From NCBI GenBank assembly GCA_001644045.1, contig LUUF01000073.1, positions 62,001-126,000 on the forward strand: 64,000 nucleotides of DNA, in the 5' to 3' direction. Positions within the stretch are counted from its first letter, which is position 1; every line of letters starts with the position of its first letter. This document shows positions 1-13,309 of this stretch, piece after piece. The DNA is from Methylomonas methanica (GTDB lineage Bacteria; Pseudomonadota; Gammaproteobacteria; Methylococcales; Methylomonadaceae). The position numbers and the translations under genes are program-made. The notes under the pieces were generated by a model, which worked only from the letters and a program-made list of their open reading frames with translations, did not search any database and was not told the origin of the DNA.

Positions 1-831
1 ATCCGGAAGCTGTTGATACCCCGAAAGTGCACTCAAAGCCGTCGGGTCAAGTACCGGACTATCCAACTCGCCGGAATACGCCAGCGGCAAGGTAAACAGA
101 CATTGCAGATCCGGCCTATGGCTGCTGACGTATTGCAGCATGCCGCGTAGCACCTGCGGCAATTGCCAAGGCGGCGGCATATCGCTTAACTCGCTGCTAT
201 ACCGACGTTCGCGGTGGTCGTCCTCGGTATTTTGCGTGCAAGGCAGAAACTGCGGTTCAAAATTTTCCAGGCGTACCCTGGGAATATCCGGCAAGCGCGG
301 CGGTATTTGCAGACGCTCCAAATCGGGAAAACCGACTACGCCCAAAGCCGGGATCACCAGCACGCAGGCCAAGCCCTGGAGCGTCGTAATATCGTGCAAT
401 TGCGTGGCATCAGCCGGCAGAAAACCGGCTTGCCCCGCACTTTCCGGGATCCGCACCACCCACAGCTTTTCGCCGCCGTTGGCGAAAAAATCGTCAACCG
501 CCAAGCCTAACCAGGCTTTATTGCCGGCCAATAGGCTGACGTATTCGGTAGTGGCGGTGAGCGCATCCGGGAAAATGTCATGAAACTCGGCGCTGGATTG
601 CAGGGGTATCGGCAGATTGTAAAGTTCGCTGGCAGCGCCAGACGAAAAGGCATCGACCGCCTGGCCGTAGCCAACAGCGCGCATGTCCGCCAGCGCCGCC
701 GGCAATTGCAACAGGCGCTCAAGCCTGACCCTACCCGGACAATGACCGAGCATGGCCACTTCCAAGGCTGCGTGCCGGCGTTCAACCGGCCGTGGCGTCA
801 AGGCGATGCGCGCTCCCGCTAACAATTCCAT
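1..831 (-). CDS. eCIS sheath-like protein, second divergent copy, 3' end off the window
   Basis: This frame is open from the ATG at 831 to the window edge, 277 codons without a stop, so the protein is C-terminally incomplete. A GGAG lies just upstream, and the gene starts 15 bases after the tube gene stop. Around residues 110-130 the segment AVDDFFANGGEKLWVVRI resembles the tail-sheath signature seen in the neighbouring full sheath (AFFDGGGKQLYVSRV). It is followed by a stretch (DITTLQGLACVLVIPALGVV) like the sheath core strand-helix region. The large inserted domain of the upstream sheath appears to be absent. I infer a shortened sheath-family subunit of the injection system, perhaps a cap, terminal ring or alternative sheath. 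The family call rests on motif similarity only. Confidence 0.6.
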   Translation of the reverse strand, partial: MELLAGARIALTPRPVERRHAALEVAMLGHCPGRVRLERLLQLPAALADMRAVGYGQAVDAFSSGAASELYNLPIPLQSSAEFHDIFPDALTATTEYVSLLAGNKAWLGLAVDDFFANGGEKLWVVRIPESAGQAGFLPADATQLHDITTLQGLACVLVIPALGVVGFPDLERLQIPPRLPDIPRVRLENFEPQFLPCTQNTEDDHRERRYSSELSDMPPPWQLPQVLRGMLQYVSSHRPDLQCLFTLPLAYSGELDSPVLDPTALSALSGYQQLPD

Positions 832-846
832 CCTCTGTCGCTCCGG

Positions 847-1308
847 CTAGCTTTGGATGATGGTTTCGACCGAGAGCACCAACTCTTCCATCGCCACATC
901 GCTGCCGCCCTTGGCCGTTAATGTCGGCCCGGTCCATTTGATCGGCATGGCCCTGACCAGTTTCCAGGTGACTACAGCGCTGGCGCTGGTTGGATCTTCG
1001 TTTTTAAGCTTGATCACCACGTCGCGCTTGGCAGTTACATCGCCGCCGCGAATTTGCTCCAGCCAGTTATAAATGTTCTCCGCGCCGATCACGCCGCGCT
1101 TCAGCGTCACGTCGCCGGCCTTGTTGATGGCCGGAATCTTGCGCACGTAATTAACAGCTTCGTTGCCGTTACGGTATTCCGCAACCGTCACTTCGGCGTT
1201 CAGCCCGGATACTTCTGAAAAGCCGCCCTGCACTTCGCCTTCGCTGCCGTCGCCCAGGTTGACCAGATAATTGAACACCCCATAGGGCGTTTCGCGATAT
1301 GTAGCCAT
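847..1308 (-). CDS. Contractile injection system inner tube protein (T4 gp19-like)
   Basis: This 153-residue protein matches the length and pattern of the phage tail tube / Hcp-like fold. It starts MATYRETPYGVFNYLV, has the FSEVSGLNAE motif near residue 30, YRNGNEAVNYVRKIP near 45-60, and a C-terminal beta strand ending MEELVLSVETI. Tube subunits stack as hexameric rings inside the contractile sheath and carry the spike and cargo. The ATG follows GGAGATAAACC, a good ribosome site. It lies 21 bases downstream of the sheath gene, the standard sheath-tube order. No phage capsid, portal or terminase gene is visible, which favours an extracellular contractile injection system or tailocin-like particle over a prophage. 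Confidence 0.88.
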   Translation of the reverse strand: MATYRETPYGVFNYLVNLGDGSEGEVQGGFSEVSGLNAEVTVAEYRNGNEAVNYVRKIPAINKAGDVTLKRGVIGAENIYNWLEQIRGGDVTAKRDVVIKLKNEDPTSASAVVTWKLVRAMPIKWTGPTLTAKGGSDVAMEELVLSVETIIQS

Positions 1309-1329
1309 GGTTTATCTCCAGTCCAGGGT

Positions 1330-3507
1330 TCAGGCGTCGGCGGTTTTTTGGCCGATGCGGAAAATCACAAATTCGGCCGGTTTCAAGGCCGCCACGCCGA
1401 TTTCGCAGACCAAACGGCCGTTGTCCAGATCGTTTTGGGTCATTGTGCTGCGGTCGCAACGCACGAAATAAGCGGTTTTAGCACTACCCAACAGCCGCCC
1501 GTTTACCCATTCGTTGTATAAAAAGCTTTCCACGGTCTGGCGAATGTTGTCCCACAAGCGCTCGCCGTTGGGCTCAAACACCGCCCATTGCGTGGATTTG
1601 TCGATGGAGCGTTCCAGGTACAAAAAGTACCGGCGGACGTTGACGTATTTCCATTCCGGATCGCTGGACAAGGTGCGGCCGCCCCAGACCCGATGCCCGC
1701 GTCCCGGAAATGAACGCAAACAGTTGATACCGTTGGGATTCAGCAATTCTTGCTGAAAACGATTGATTTCCTGGGCAAAACGCAAGGCGCCGATGACCGG
1801 TTCGTTGGCCGGCGGTTTATGCACGCCGCGCTGCACATCGGTGTTGGCATAGACGCCGGCGACGAAGCCGGATGGCGGCACGTTGATAGTACTGAGCAGA
1901 CCGCGCGGATCGGCGATTACCACCCAGGGGTAATAAAGCGCCAGCCGCGAATCGTCGAAGTTGGAACGAAACTCGCGTATTTCCGAGAGCGCCATACCGT
2001 CACGGCTATCGACGATGCCGACACGATAGCGCATTTTCAGACAGTGTTTTTGCACTTCGGCGACGATGGCTTGATGGTTGACGGCATCGGCTGCGGCGGC
2101 CGGGGTCATTACGATGGACACATCCTCGATATTTTCCAAGGCCACGAAACCGCTGCTGCCGTTGACCTCGTCTTCCACGCCGCCGTAATGCAAAGCCACC
2201 GGTACATTGCCATCACTACCGCCGGACAGGTTAATCAAATAGCGCGGGCCTTGGACCGACATCGGACCGGGATTTAAACCATCCGCTTCAAACAGACTGT
2301 ACAAGGCTGCCACCACGTCGGCCCCGCTAATGCCGGCACTGAGGGTACAACTGACCGGGCTGGTCAATTGGTCGTAACGTTTGTCGGGAGCGATAGGCAG
2401 CATTGCGCTGAGACTGTTTTTTGCGTCGGGGGCGCTGGAAATATCGCCGTAACTATAAATCACCGGACCGTCACGACCGCCGGCATGCACGGAAATATCG
2501 AAATTGCGCTGCACCACCACCGCCCGCACCGTATTCGGTGCAGCGGCCAAAGCCGCTAAAGGCAGGGTGATGTCGGCATTGACGCCCACATTCAAACCGC
2601 CGCCGTCCACCACAAACTCGCTGCCGGCCGCATTCAGCGTGCCGCGCAACGCGGTTAGAGTGCCCCAATGCGCCGCGCCGGTATACACCGACAAATTGGT
2701 TTCCGCGCTAAGGGTTAATACCGCCGATGTGCCGTTAGCCAAGGAGCCGCTGCTGGGGTTTTTCGCAAACACCCGGGTATAGCTCACAGAAACGCCGGGA
2801 CCGTTCACCAAGCCGGCAGACATCAATACGCCCTGACTGCCGTCGGCCTGACCGTTCGGACGCAAGGCGGTGCCGCCCGCCGCCACATCGTCGGCGGTAT
2901 CCAGTTCGCAGCGGTTGTCGACGATGACAAAATGATCGCCTTCGCGTCGCACCAATGCGCGAACATTCAAGGGGAAGCGTTCGTCGGGAAATTGCGCGGC
3001 TATGCCGGCCGAGCGCACCGCATTGGTCAAGCCGGTGGCATTCAGAAACACCTCTTCGCCTTCGGCGGGTGCGGAAGTAGCCTCGGTTTTTAGCAGGTTT
3101 TCGCTATCGCGCCACAGCACTTCCAGCGTGAAATCGCCCATCGTTCCCGGAAAGCGGCTGTTGAAGCTCAGCACGTTTGGCACAGAACGCGCGGACAAAC
3201 CTGGCGCGTTTTGCGGAAAATTGCCGACCCGCGACACATAGAGCTGTTTGCCGCCGCCGTCGAAAAAGGCTTTCGCGGCAATAGCGGTATGGTTAAGAAC
3301 CGCTGCGCCAGCCAGAGTGAGATCTTGGATATCGCCGTAGATGCGGGTGAATTCGCCGAAGCTAGTCACGACTTCGGGGTTACCCCGCAACGGCCCGAAA
3401 CGCGTGGGGCCGACCACAGCCGCAACGCTGGTCCCCACCCCTTCGATCGATTTGGCGCGAAAGCTAACTTCTTCTACAAACACACCCGGTGCAAGATATT
3501 CAGGCAT
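1330..3507 (-). CDS. Contractile injection system sheath protein (phage tail sheath family)
   Basis: A full-length tail sheath of 725 residues. The N-terminus (YLAPGVFVEEVSF) is the conserved linker that bridges neighbouring sheath subunits. AKAFFDGGGKQLYVSRV near residues 85-100 is the sheath signature. The C-terminal third holds the canonical attachment domain (VWGGRTLSSDPEWKYVNVRR, then LERSIDKSTQWAVFEPN and a VNGRLLGS segment). The middle, roughly residues 130-400, is an enlarged variable region rich in Gly, Ala and Ser that probably projects outward. A strong Shine-Dalgarno (GGAGGGGAGC) precedes the ATG. Contraction of this sheath would drive the tube into a target membrane. Its length is larger than a phage sheath, as in many eCIS. 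Confidence 0.93.
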   Translation of the reverse strand: MPEYLAPGVFVEEVSFRAKSIEGVGTSVAAVVGPTRFGPLRGNPEVVTSFGEFTRIYGDIQDLTLAGAAVLNHTAIAAKAFFDGGGKQLYVSRVGNFPQNAPGLSARSVPNVLSFNSRFPGTMGDFTLEVLWRDSENLLKTEATSAPAEGEEVFLNATGLTNAVRSAGIAAQFPDERFPLNVRALVRREGDHFVIVDNRCELDTADDVAAGGTALRPNGQADGSQGVLMSAGLVNGPGVSVSYTRVFAKNPSSGSLANGTSAVLTLSAETNLSVYTGAAHWGTLTALRGTLNAAGSEFVVDGGGLNVGVNADITLPLAALAAAPNTVRAVVVQRNFDISVHAGGRDGPVIYSYGDISSAPDAKNSLSAMLPIAPDKRYDQLTSPVSCTLSAGISGADVVAALYSLFEADGLNPGPMSVQGPRYLINLSGGSDGNVPVALHYGGVEDEVNGSSGFVALENIEDVSIVMTPAAAADAVNHQAIVAEVQKHCLKMRYRVGIVDSRDGMALSEIREFRSNFDDSRLALYYPWVVIADPRGLLSTINVPPSGFVAGVYANTDVQRGVHKPPANEPVIGALRFAQEINRFQQELLNPNGINCLRSFPGRGHRVWGGRTLSSDPEWKYVNVRRYFLYLERSIDKSTQWAVFEPNGERLWDNIRQTVESFLYNEWVNGRLLGSAKTAYFVRCDRSTMTQNDLDNGRLVCEIGVAALKPAEFVIFRIGQKTADA

Positions 3508-3569
3508 GCTCCCCTCCTTAATTTTTATGTGGACCAGCGTTTAAAGAACGAACTCAACTCATGTTTGAC

Positions 3570-4349
3570 TCAATTGGGTTGAACGGCGAGATGATCCCGA
3601 TTAAAGGACCGGATTAAACCAATTTCGCCGGGCACCACGGACAAGGCAAGCTCGGCGGCAAAGCTGTTGTCGGTATTCAACGCCCCCAGCGTCATCGGCA
3701 CCAAATCGTCCGGATCGATAACGTCGGAGGCATTGGCGGCGGCAAGAGCGCGGACACTGAGCGTGGCGGCATACTCGGCCACCCCTTCCGGCAAGGGCGG
3801 CAATCGGTGCATCGCGATGATGAAATCGCCGTTGGCGTCGGCTTGGGCGCGGCAGATCAAATTACCGCCGACACCCAGATTGACAGTCAGCGTCAGCAAC
3901 GCCCACACGGCCGGCGCATTACTATCGGCAAATCGTAGTGTGCCGCGCAAACCGCCGCCGCGACCGAGTTTAGTACCGAATGGCGTCGGGTAAACTACTA
4001 CGCTGTGCCCGGCGGCATTGCCGGCTTGAATCTCGAAGCGGCGCGGGACATAGCGGCGTTGACTGTCGGCCACCGAGCCGGCAATGACGTAAGCTGCTTC
4101 CGCCGGGCGCAGCTTGTCCGCCTCACTGGGCGGGCCTTGCACCGTTTTGCCGGCCGAGCGCCGCCACAAGGCTGTTTTGCCTGCGGTATGTAGAAATTGC
4201 AGATTGGCGGGACGGGTATCGAGTTGCAAAACAACGGCTTCGCTCAGCCGCCGCATATCGGCTTCCTGTGCGGCGCTGCTGCCGTCCAGCCAATAGATCA
4301 CGTCGCTGGCGTAGAGGATATTGGTTTCCAGAACATTGACGGCTTTCAT
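3570..4349 (-). CDS. Unknown protein encoded in the injection-system operon
   Basis: A 259-residue protein. I place the start at the ATG at 4349 because GGGAGG sits six bases upstream and the start overlaps the DUF4255 stop codon by four bases (ATGA), indicating translational coupling. The longer frame reaching 4613 would run antiparallel in reading phase over the DUF4255 gene and lacks sense. The first half (MKAVNVLETNILYASDVIYW) has no recognisable motif. The second half, around residues 125-240, looks like an all-beta domain of alternating hydrophobic strands (RGTLRFADSNAPAVWALLTL), possibly a carboxypeptidase-regulatory-like or Ig-like fold. It has no signal peptide or membrane segment. 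Position between the DUF4255 gene and the sheath suggests a structural or assembly role. Confidence 0.6.
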   Translation of the reverse strand: MKAVNVLETNILYASDVIYWLDGSSAAQEADMRRLSEAVVLQLDTRPANLQFLHTAGKTALWRRSAGKTVQGPPSEADKLRPAEAAYVIAGSVADSQRRYVPRRFEIQAGNAAGHSVVVYPTPFGTKLGRGGGLRGTLRFADSNAPAVWALLTLTVNLGVGGNLICRAQADANGDFIIAMHRLPPLPEGVAEYAATLSVRALAAANASDVIDPDDLVPMTLGALNTDNSFAAELALSVVPGEIGLIRSFNRDHLAVQPN

Positions 4350-4933
4350 ATCGTACCTCCCGGAAATATCCGCGTCGAAACCGGCGGTCCTTCCGTGCGC
4401 GGCCGCTGTAAGCGCAAGCGCACGGTGCGGGCCACGTAGGGTACGGTACTGGTATAAGGCGATTTGAAGACATCCCAGATACGCATCAAGTCTTCGGTAG
4501 TCATCTCGTCCGGGGCAATATTCAGCACTTCGGCCTGGCCCCATTCGTCGTCGATGTCTTGAATATGCGAAATGTCGAGCTGACATTGGTTGGCGAGTTC
4601 GACCATGGCCCAACTCAGCAGATCGGCTTCGATGGTGGCGCTGGCGGCGTTGGCGATTAACAGAAAATGCAGATTGACCGGTAGTTCGGCTTGCGGCGCG
4701 CTTTGGTCGCTGCCGCGCTGCGCGAAGGAACGCTGCCGACCGTGCGGGTCAATGGTAATTCGGTGCAGGTAAATGCCCAGCAGATTGCCGGTGAGGATAT
4801 TGGCGATGTCGGCGCTACCCAGCAGCTTTGCTTGGGCATTGGTGGGCTCGCTGCTCAGCTCGGCAGGTAATCTGCTGGTCAAGAACGATTCCAACGCCAA
4901 AAGCGCGCCGGTTACTCCCCGGTACGAAGCCAT
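4346..4933 (-). CDS. DUF4255 family protein (Pvc16/Afp16-like tail terminator)
   Basis: This 195-residue protein has the hallmarks of DUF4255. These are an N-terminal helix ending in LESFLTSRLP, a central IYLHRITIDPHGRQR strand, the LPVNLHFLLIANA segment, and the conserved end-region IWDVFKSPYTSTVPYVARTVRL. Family members such as Pvc16 are tail terminators that cap the sheath-tube and set particle length. The start at 4933 is chosen because GGGGAGGAGAG lies immediately upstream, better than the upstream alternative at 4960. It is the first gene of the operon as seen here. Its promoter should lie in the AT-rich gap to the right. Confidence 0.85.
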   Translation of the reverse strand: MASYRGVTGALLALESFLTSRLPAELSSEPTNAQAKLLGSADIANILTGNLLGIYLHRITIDPHGRQRSFAQRGSDQSAPQAELPVNLHFLLIANAASATIEADLLSWAMVELANQCQLDISHIQDIDDEWGQAEVLNIAPDEMTTEDLMRIWDVFKSPYTSTVPYVARTVRLRLQRPRTEGPPVSTRIFPGGTI

Positions 4934-5279
4934 CTCTCCTCCCCACTTAAGCGGTAGCATAGCCTAGTACATAGGTCTACTGTACGCAAGTCGATTTTGT
5001 GAAGCGATCCGCCAATAAAAATCGAAAAAAGCGATGTACAGCAAACTAACCGGCTAAATTCCGTGCCTCAATCAAATAATGACTTTAATTTTTAGCAGAG
5101 TTTTTGAAAATTGCCGGGGTGGAATTGATTAAAATCGAATTAAAAATTGAAAAGACGGTCTGCCGACGCGAAAACCGGGGTCGAAAACACACAGCAAAAG
5201 CAATAGGACTAAAACAACTATGCCGAATACGGCAAACTGGGTGAAGATAATCCCCACTACTAACGATTAGCCACAGACC
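4934..5279. promoter_or_regulatory. Divergent intergenic region, probable eCIS operon promoter
   Basis: 346 bases without a convincing gene between the leftward injection-system operon and a rightward membrane-protein gene. It is clearly more AT-rich (about 5,000-5,160) than its surroundings, as expected for a promoter region. No matching -35/-10 pair or operator could be assigned with confidence by eye. Confidence 0.35.
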
Positions 5280-5744
5280 ATGATCTCAGCGAGCCTGCAA
5301 CTTTTACTGGCCATTCTTTACGCCAATCTCGGCGAATGGCTGATGCACAAATTCATCTTGCATCGCTTGGGTAAACAGCCGGGTAGCATCTGGGCCTACC
5401 ATTGGTACGAACACCATGCGATATGCGCCAAACATCATATGCTTGATCCCGGCTATCGCCGGTTGGACTTATCGACCTGGAATGCGCAAACCAAGGAACT
5501 GGCGGTATTGGCCGCGATCGTCATGGTGCATCTGCCCATACTTGGGTACTGGCCTACTTTTGTGATGGGTTTGTACGGCTCCTTGACGCTTTATTACATT
5601 CTGCATCGCAAGGCTCATCTCGATCCTGACTGGGCCAAACGGCATTTACCCTGGCATTACCAACATCATACCCAGCCAGACTCCGGCAACTGGTGCGTCA
5701 CTTGGCCGGGATTTGATTATCTGTTGGGCACCCGAAACCAATGA
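5280..5744 (+). CDS. Small membrane protein with fatty-acid-hydroxylase-like histidine boxes
   Basis: A 154-residue membrane protein. It carries clustered histidine motifs in the order HKFILH (about 23-28), WYEHH (about 42-46), HRKAH (about 109-113) and WHYQHH (about 124-129). These are typical of the di-iron fatty acid hydroxylase / sterol desaturase superfamily. Two or three hydrophobic segments lie between them (residues 3-20, 70-90 and 90-108). At 154 residues it is shorter than typical C-5 sterol desaturases, closer to the compact carotene-hydroxylase-like members. It probably acts on a lipid in the inner membrane, but the substrate is not evident. It has no operon partner: the next gene is 222 bases away. 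Confidence 0.65.
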   Translation: MISASLQLLLAILYANLGEWLMHKFILHRLGKQPGSIWAYHWYEHHAICAKHHMLDPGYRRLDLSTWNAQTKELAVLAAIVMVHLPILGYWPTFVMGLYGSLTLYYILHRKAHLDPDWAKRHLPWHYQHHTQPDSGNWCVTWPGFDYLLGTRNQ

Positions 5745-5966
5745 TCCGCGTAAATCCAAATTAAACAAACTGCTCCCGGGAAAATCAAAATCAGGGCGCT
5801 TGCCGCCTCGTTTTCTTTGCATAAACCGCCAACAAAACAAGGCCGCGGAATCTCACTCCATTACCCGCCAATTTCATGGCCCGCTTGATTGCAAGCCTCA
5901 GTCATGAAACGATTGCCTCGATGCCCGGCCACCGCCGCCAACTTTGACTCTGTATAAACTTCAGCC

Positions 5967-6944
5967 ATGAATCCACTGCCCACGGCAACGATGACCGCCA
6001 ATAGTACCGCTCCCATTATCTCCGCGCGCGGGGTTAACAAAACCTATGCCGGCGGCTTTCAAGCATTGAAGAACATCGACTTGGACATCAAGCGCGGCGA
6101 GATCTTCGCCTTGCTGGGACCTAACGGCGCCGGTAAGACTACGCTGATCAGCATCATCTGCGGCATCGTCAACGCCAGCGCCGGCAGCATCGTCGCCGAC
6201 GGCCACGACATCGCCCGCAACTACCGCGCGGCGCGGGCCGCCATCGGCTTGGTGCCGCAAGAACTGCACACGGATGCATTCGAGTCGGTCTGGGCTACCG
6301 TCACTTTCAGCCGGGGATTGTTCGGCAAGCCACCCAACCCCGCTTATCTGGAAAAAATCCTGCGCGATCTGTCGCTGTGGGACAAACGCGGCGAAAAAAT
6401 CCTGGCCTTATCCGGCGGCATGAAACGCCGGGTGTTGATCGCCAAGGCGCTGTCGCACGAACCATCGATATTATTCCTCGACGAGCCGAGTGCCGGCGTG
6501 GACGTGGAACTGCGCCACGACATGTGGCGGATGGTGCGCGCACTGCGCGCGCAAGGCACTACCATCATTCTGACCACGCATTACATCGAGGAAGCCGAAG
6601 ACATGGCGGACCGCATTGGCGTCATCAACAAAGGCGAGTTGATCGTGGTAGAAGACAAAGAGGTACTGATGCGTAAACTGGGCAAGAAGCAACTGGCGCT
6701 GACACTACGCCAACCGATAGCCCACATCCCGGACACGTTAAAGACTTGGTCCTTGGCGCTCGCCGACGCTGGCCAGACGCTGGTGTACAGCTTCGATACC
6801 CGGACGGAAGAAACCGGCATCGCCGAGCTGTTACGCGCGCTAGGCGAACAGGGCATCGAATTCAAGGATTTACGCTCCAGCGAGAGTTCGCTGGAGGACA
6901 TTTTCGTCAGCCTGGTACATCAGCCCAAGGAGACACAGGCATGA
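5967..6944 (+). CDS. ABC-2 type exporter, ATP-binding protein (YadG-like)
   Basis: A 325-residue ABC ATPase. Walker [10 protein letters not shown] is at residues 51-59, the signature LSGGMKRRV begins at 148, and Walker [13 protein letters not shown] has the Asp-Glu pair at 172-173. The switch His follows in TTHYIEEAE. The extra C-terminal 100 residues after the nucleotide-binding domain are typical of DrrA/NodI/YadG-type exporters. The first 15 residues look like a poorly conserved leader, so a start a few codons later is possible. Its stop overlaps the ATG of the permease gene by four bases (ATGA), so the two are coupled. The exported substrate cannot be read from the sequence. Confidence 0.88.
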   Translation: MNPLPTATMTANSTAPIISARGVNKTYAGGFQALKNIDLDIKRGEIFALLGPNGAGKTTLISIICGIVNASAGSIVADGHDIARNYRAARAAIGLVPQELHTDAFESVWATVTFSRGLFGKPPNPAYLEKILRDLSLWDKRGEKILALSGGMKRRVLIAKALSHEPSILFLDEPSAGVDVELRHDMWRMVRALRAQGTTIILTTHYIEEAEDMADRIGVINKGELIVVEDKEVLMRKLGKKQLALTLRQPIAHIPDTLKTWSLALADAGQTLVYSFDTRTEETGIAELLRALGEQGIEFKDLRSSESSLEDIFVSLVHQPKETQA

Positions 6945-7702
6945 ACTTTTACGGCATCCGCGCAATTTATCACTTTGAAATGGCGCGCACCTTTCGCACC
7001 TTGGCGGAAAGCGTTGCCGCACCGGTATTGACCACCTCGCTGTATTTCATCGTCTTCGGCAAAGCCATCGGTTCGCGCATGGGCGACATCGACAGCGTCA
7101 GTTACGGCGCCTTCATTATCCCCGGCCTGGTGATGCTGAGTTTGCTGAACGAAAGCATCTCCAATGCCTCATTCGGTATCTACATGCCCAAGTGGGCCGG
7201 CACGATTTACGAGTTACTATCGGCCCCGGTATCCTGGATCGAAGTGCTGGTCGGTTATGTGGGCGCGGCGGCGACCAAATCGGTGATGCTGGGCTTATTA
7301 ATTCTGGGCACCGCGCGTTTTTTTGTACCCTATCAAATAGCCCATCCGGCGTGTATGATAGGCTTTTTGTTGCTGACTGCCGTGACCTTCAGTCTGTTCG
7401 GTTTCATCATAGGTTTGTGGGCCGACAGTTTTCAGAAACTACAGGTGATCCCGATGCTGGTCGTGACCCCGCTGACCTTTCTGGGCGGCGCGTTCTACTC
7501 GATCAACATGTTGCCGCCGTTATGGCAGCAAATCAGCCTATTCAACCCGGTAGTTTATTTGATCAGCGGCTTTCGCTGGAGCTTTTACGGCGTTGCCGAT
7601 GTGGATGTTGCCGTCAGCGTCGGTATGACGTTTGGCTTTCTTATCGTATGCCTGACCTTTGTCTGGTGGGTATTTAAAAGCGGGTACAAGATAAGACGCT
7701 GA
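6941..7702 (+). CDS. ABC-2 type exporter, permease (YadH-like)
   Basis: A 253-residue integral membrane protein of the ABC-2 family with six predicted membrane spans. It carries the family-typical segments [36 protein letters not shown] and [17 protein letters not shown]. The ATG at 6941 overlaps the ATPase stop (ATGA), and AAGGAGACACAGGC precedes it. Together with the upstream ATPase it forms a two-gene half-size exporter with no periplasmic partner. A drug, lipid or polysaccharide substrate is possible, and nothing nearby decides between them. After its stop at 7702 the next gene converges from the other strand at 7746. Confidence 0.87.
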   Translation: MNFYGIRAIYHFEMARTFRTLAESVAAPVLTTSLYFIVFGKAIGSRMGDIDSVSYGAFIIPGLVMLSLLNESISNASFGIYMPKWAGTIYELLSAPVSWIEVLVGYVGAAATKSVMLGLLILGTARFFVPYQIAHPACMIGFLLLTAVTFSLFGFIIGLWADSFQKLQVIPMLVVTPLTFLGGAFYSINMLPPLWQQISLFNPVVYLISGFRWSFYGVADVDVAVSVGMTFGFLIVCLTFVWWVFKSGYKIRR

Positions 7703-7745
7703 GCACGTTTATCCCCCATATCGGAGTAGGCAACCCCGCGATAAG

Positions 7746-12762
<5,017 letters not shown>

Positions 12763-12770
<8 letters not shown>

Positions 12771-13098
12771 TTGCCAACAACCACTGAATGATTCCACCTG
12801 TAGAAATAACGGCCCAGGTCGAAAACCAATAGTCCTTAAAATCCTGCTCCATCGAATGTGGGTGTTTGGCGACGCATACAGGCCAGTATTCGCCGTTGTG
12901 GGTTTGGGTCCGTTCCGGGCACCAGGCGGTAGATATGGGAAAATTGGAAGAGAGACACAGGCTGACAGTGCTTCGCAAGCTTTGCGCCCATGAAGCTATG
13001 GGACCTAGCGGTGTCCGGGACCAATCCTTGGTAGCGACGACTTTACCCATCCCGCCAGCGTTTTGCAGCCAATCTGATACCACGATTTTGTTTGTCAT
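12763..13098 (-). CDS. PAS-like N-terminal sensor fragment coupled to the hybrid kinase
   Basis: About 111 residues. The stretch [20 protein letters not shown] followed by [19 protein letters not shown] matches the N-terminal PAS-like domain found at the start of many large hybrid kinases (motif GGxMGxxIRxxDWSxTPLGP). The matching region runs to [10 protein letters not shown], then the frame stops about where the conserved core would continue, so the domain is C-terminally short. Its stop codon overlaps the kinase ATG (ATGCATGA), so translation is probably coupled. It may be a detached sensor or the remnant of a once-fused kinase N-terminus. The start is uncertain (13137 is an in-frame alternative); neither start has a strong ribosome site. 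Confidence 0.5.
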
Positions 13099-13309
13099 TT
13101 TTACTGAACACGAGCCGTTGGATAACGCTAATCTCATGAGGCATTATAGATCGGCTTTTGTCCGCTGTTAGGATTTTGCCGTGAGCAGTTGTCTGAAATT
13201 GGAGTTCATGGATCGATGCCAATCAGTCTGACATTGTACTTTTTTAATCCCGGTCAATAGTGCGGATTACCCGGAGGTACCCGCCAACGGTTGAGACTCG
13301 GCCGCCCGC

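Noticed and set aside
4350..4613. An upstream extension of the 259-residue injection-system protein
   Set aside because: It would overlap DUF4255 out of phase by 260 bases; the ATG at 4349 has a strong ribosome site and an ATGA overlap.
1..4933. A prophage
   Set aside because: Only tail-type genes (sheath, tube, DUF4255) are seen and no integrase, portal, capsid or terminase; the gene set fits an injection system better, though the left flank is missing.
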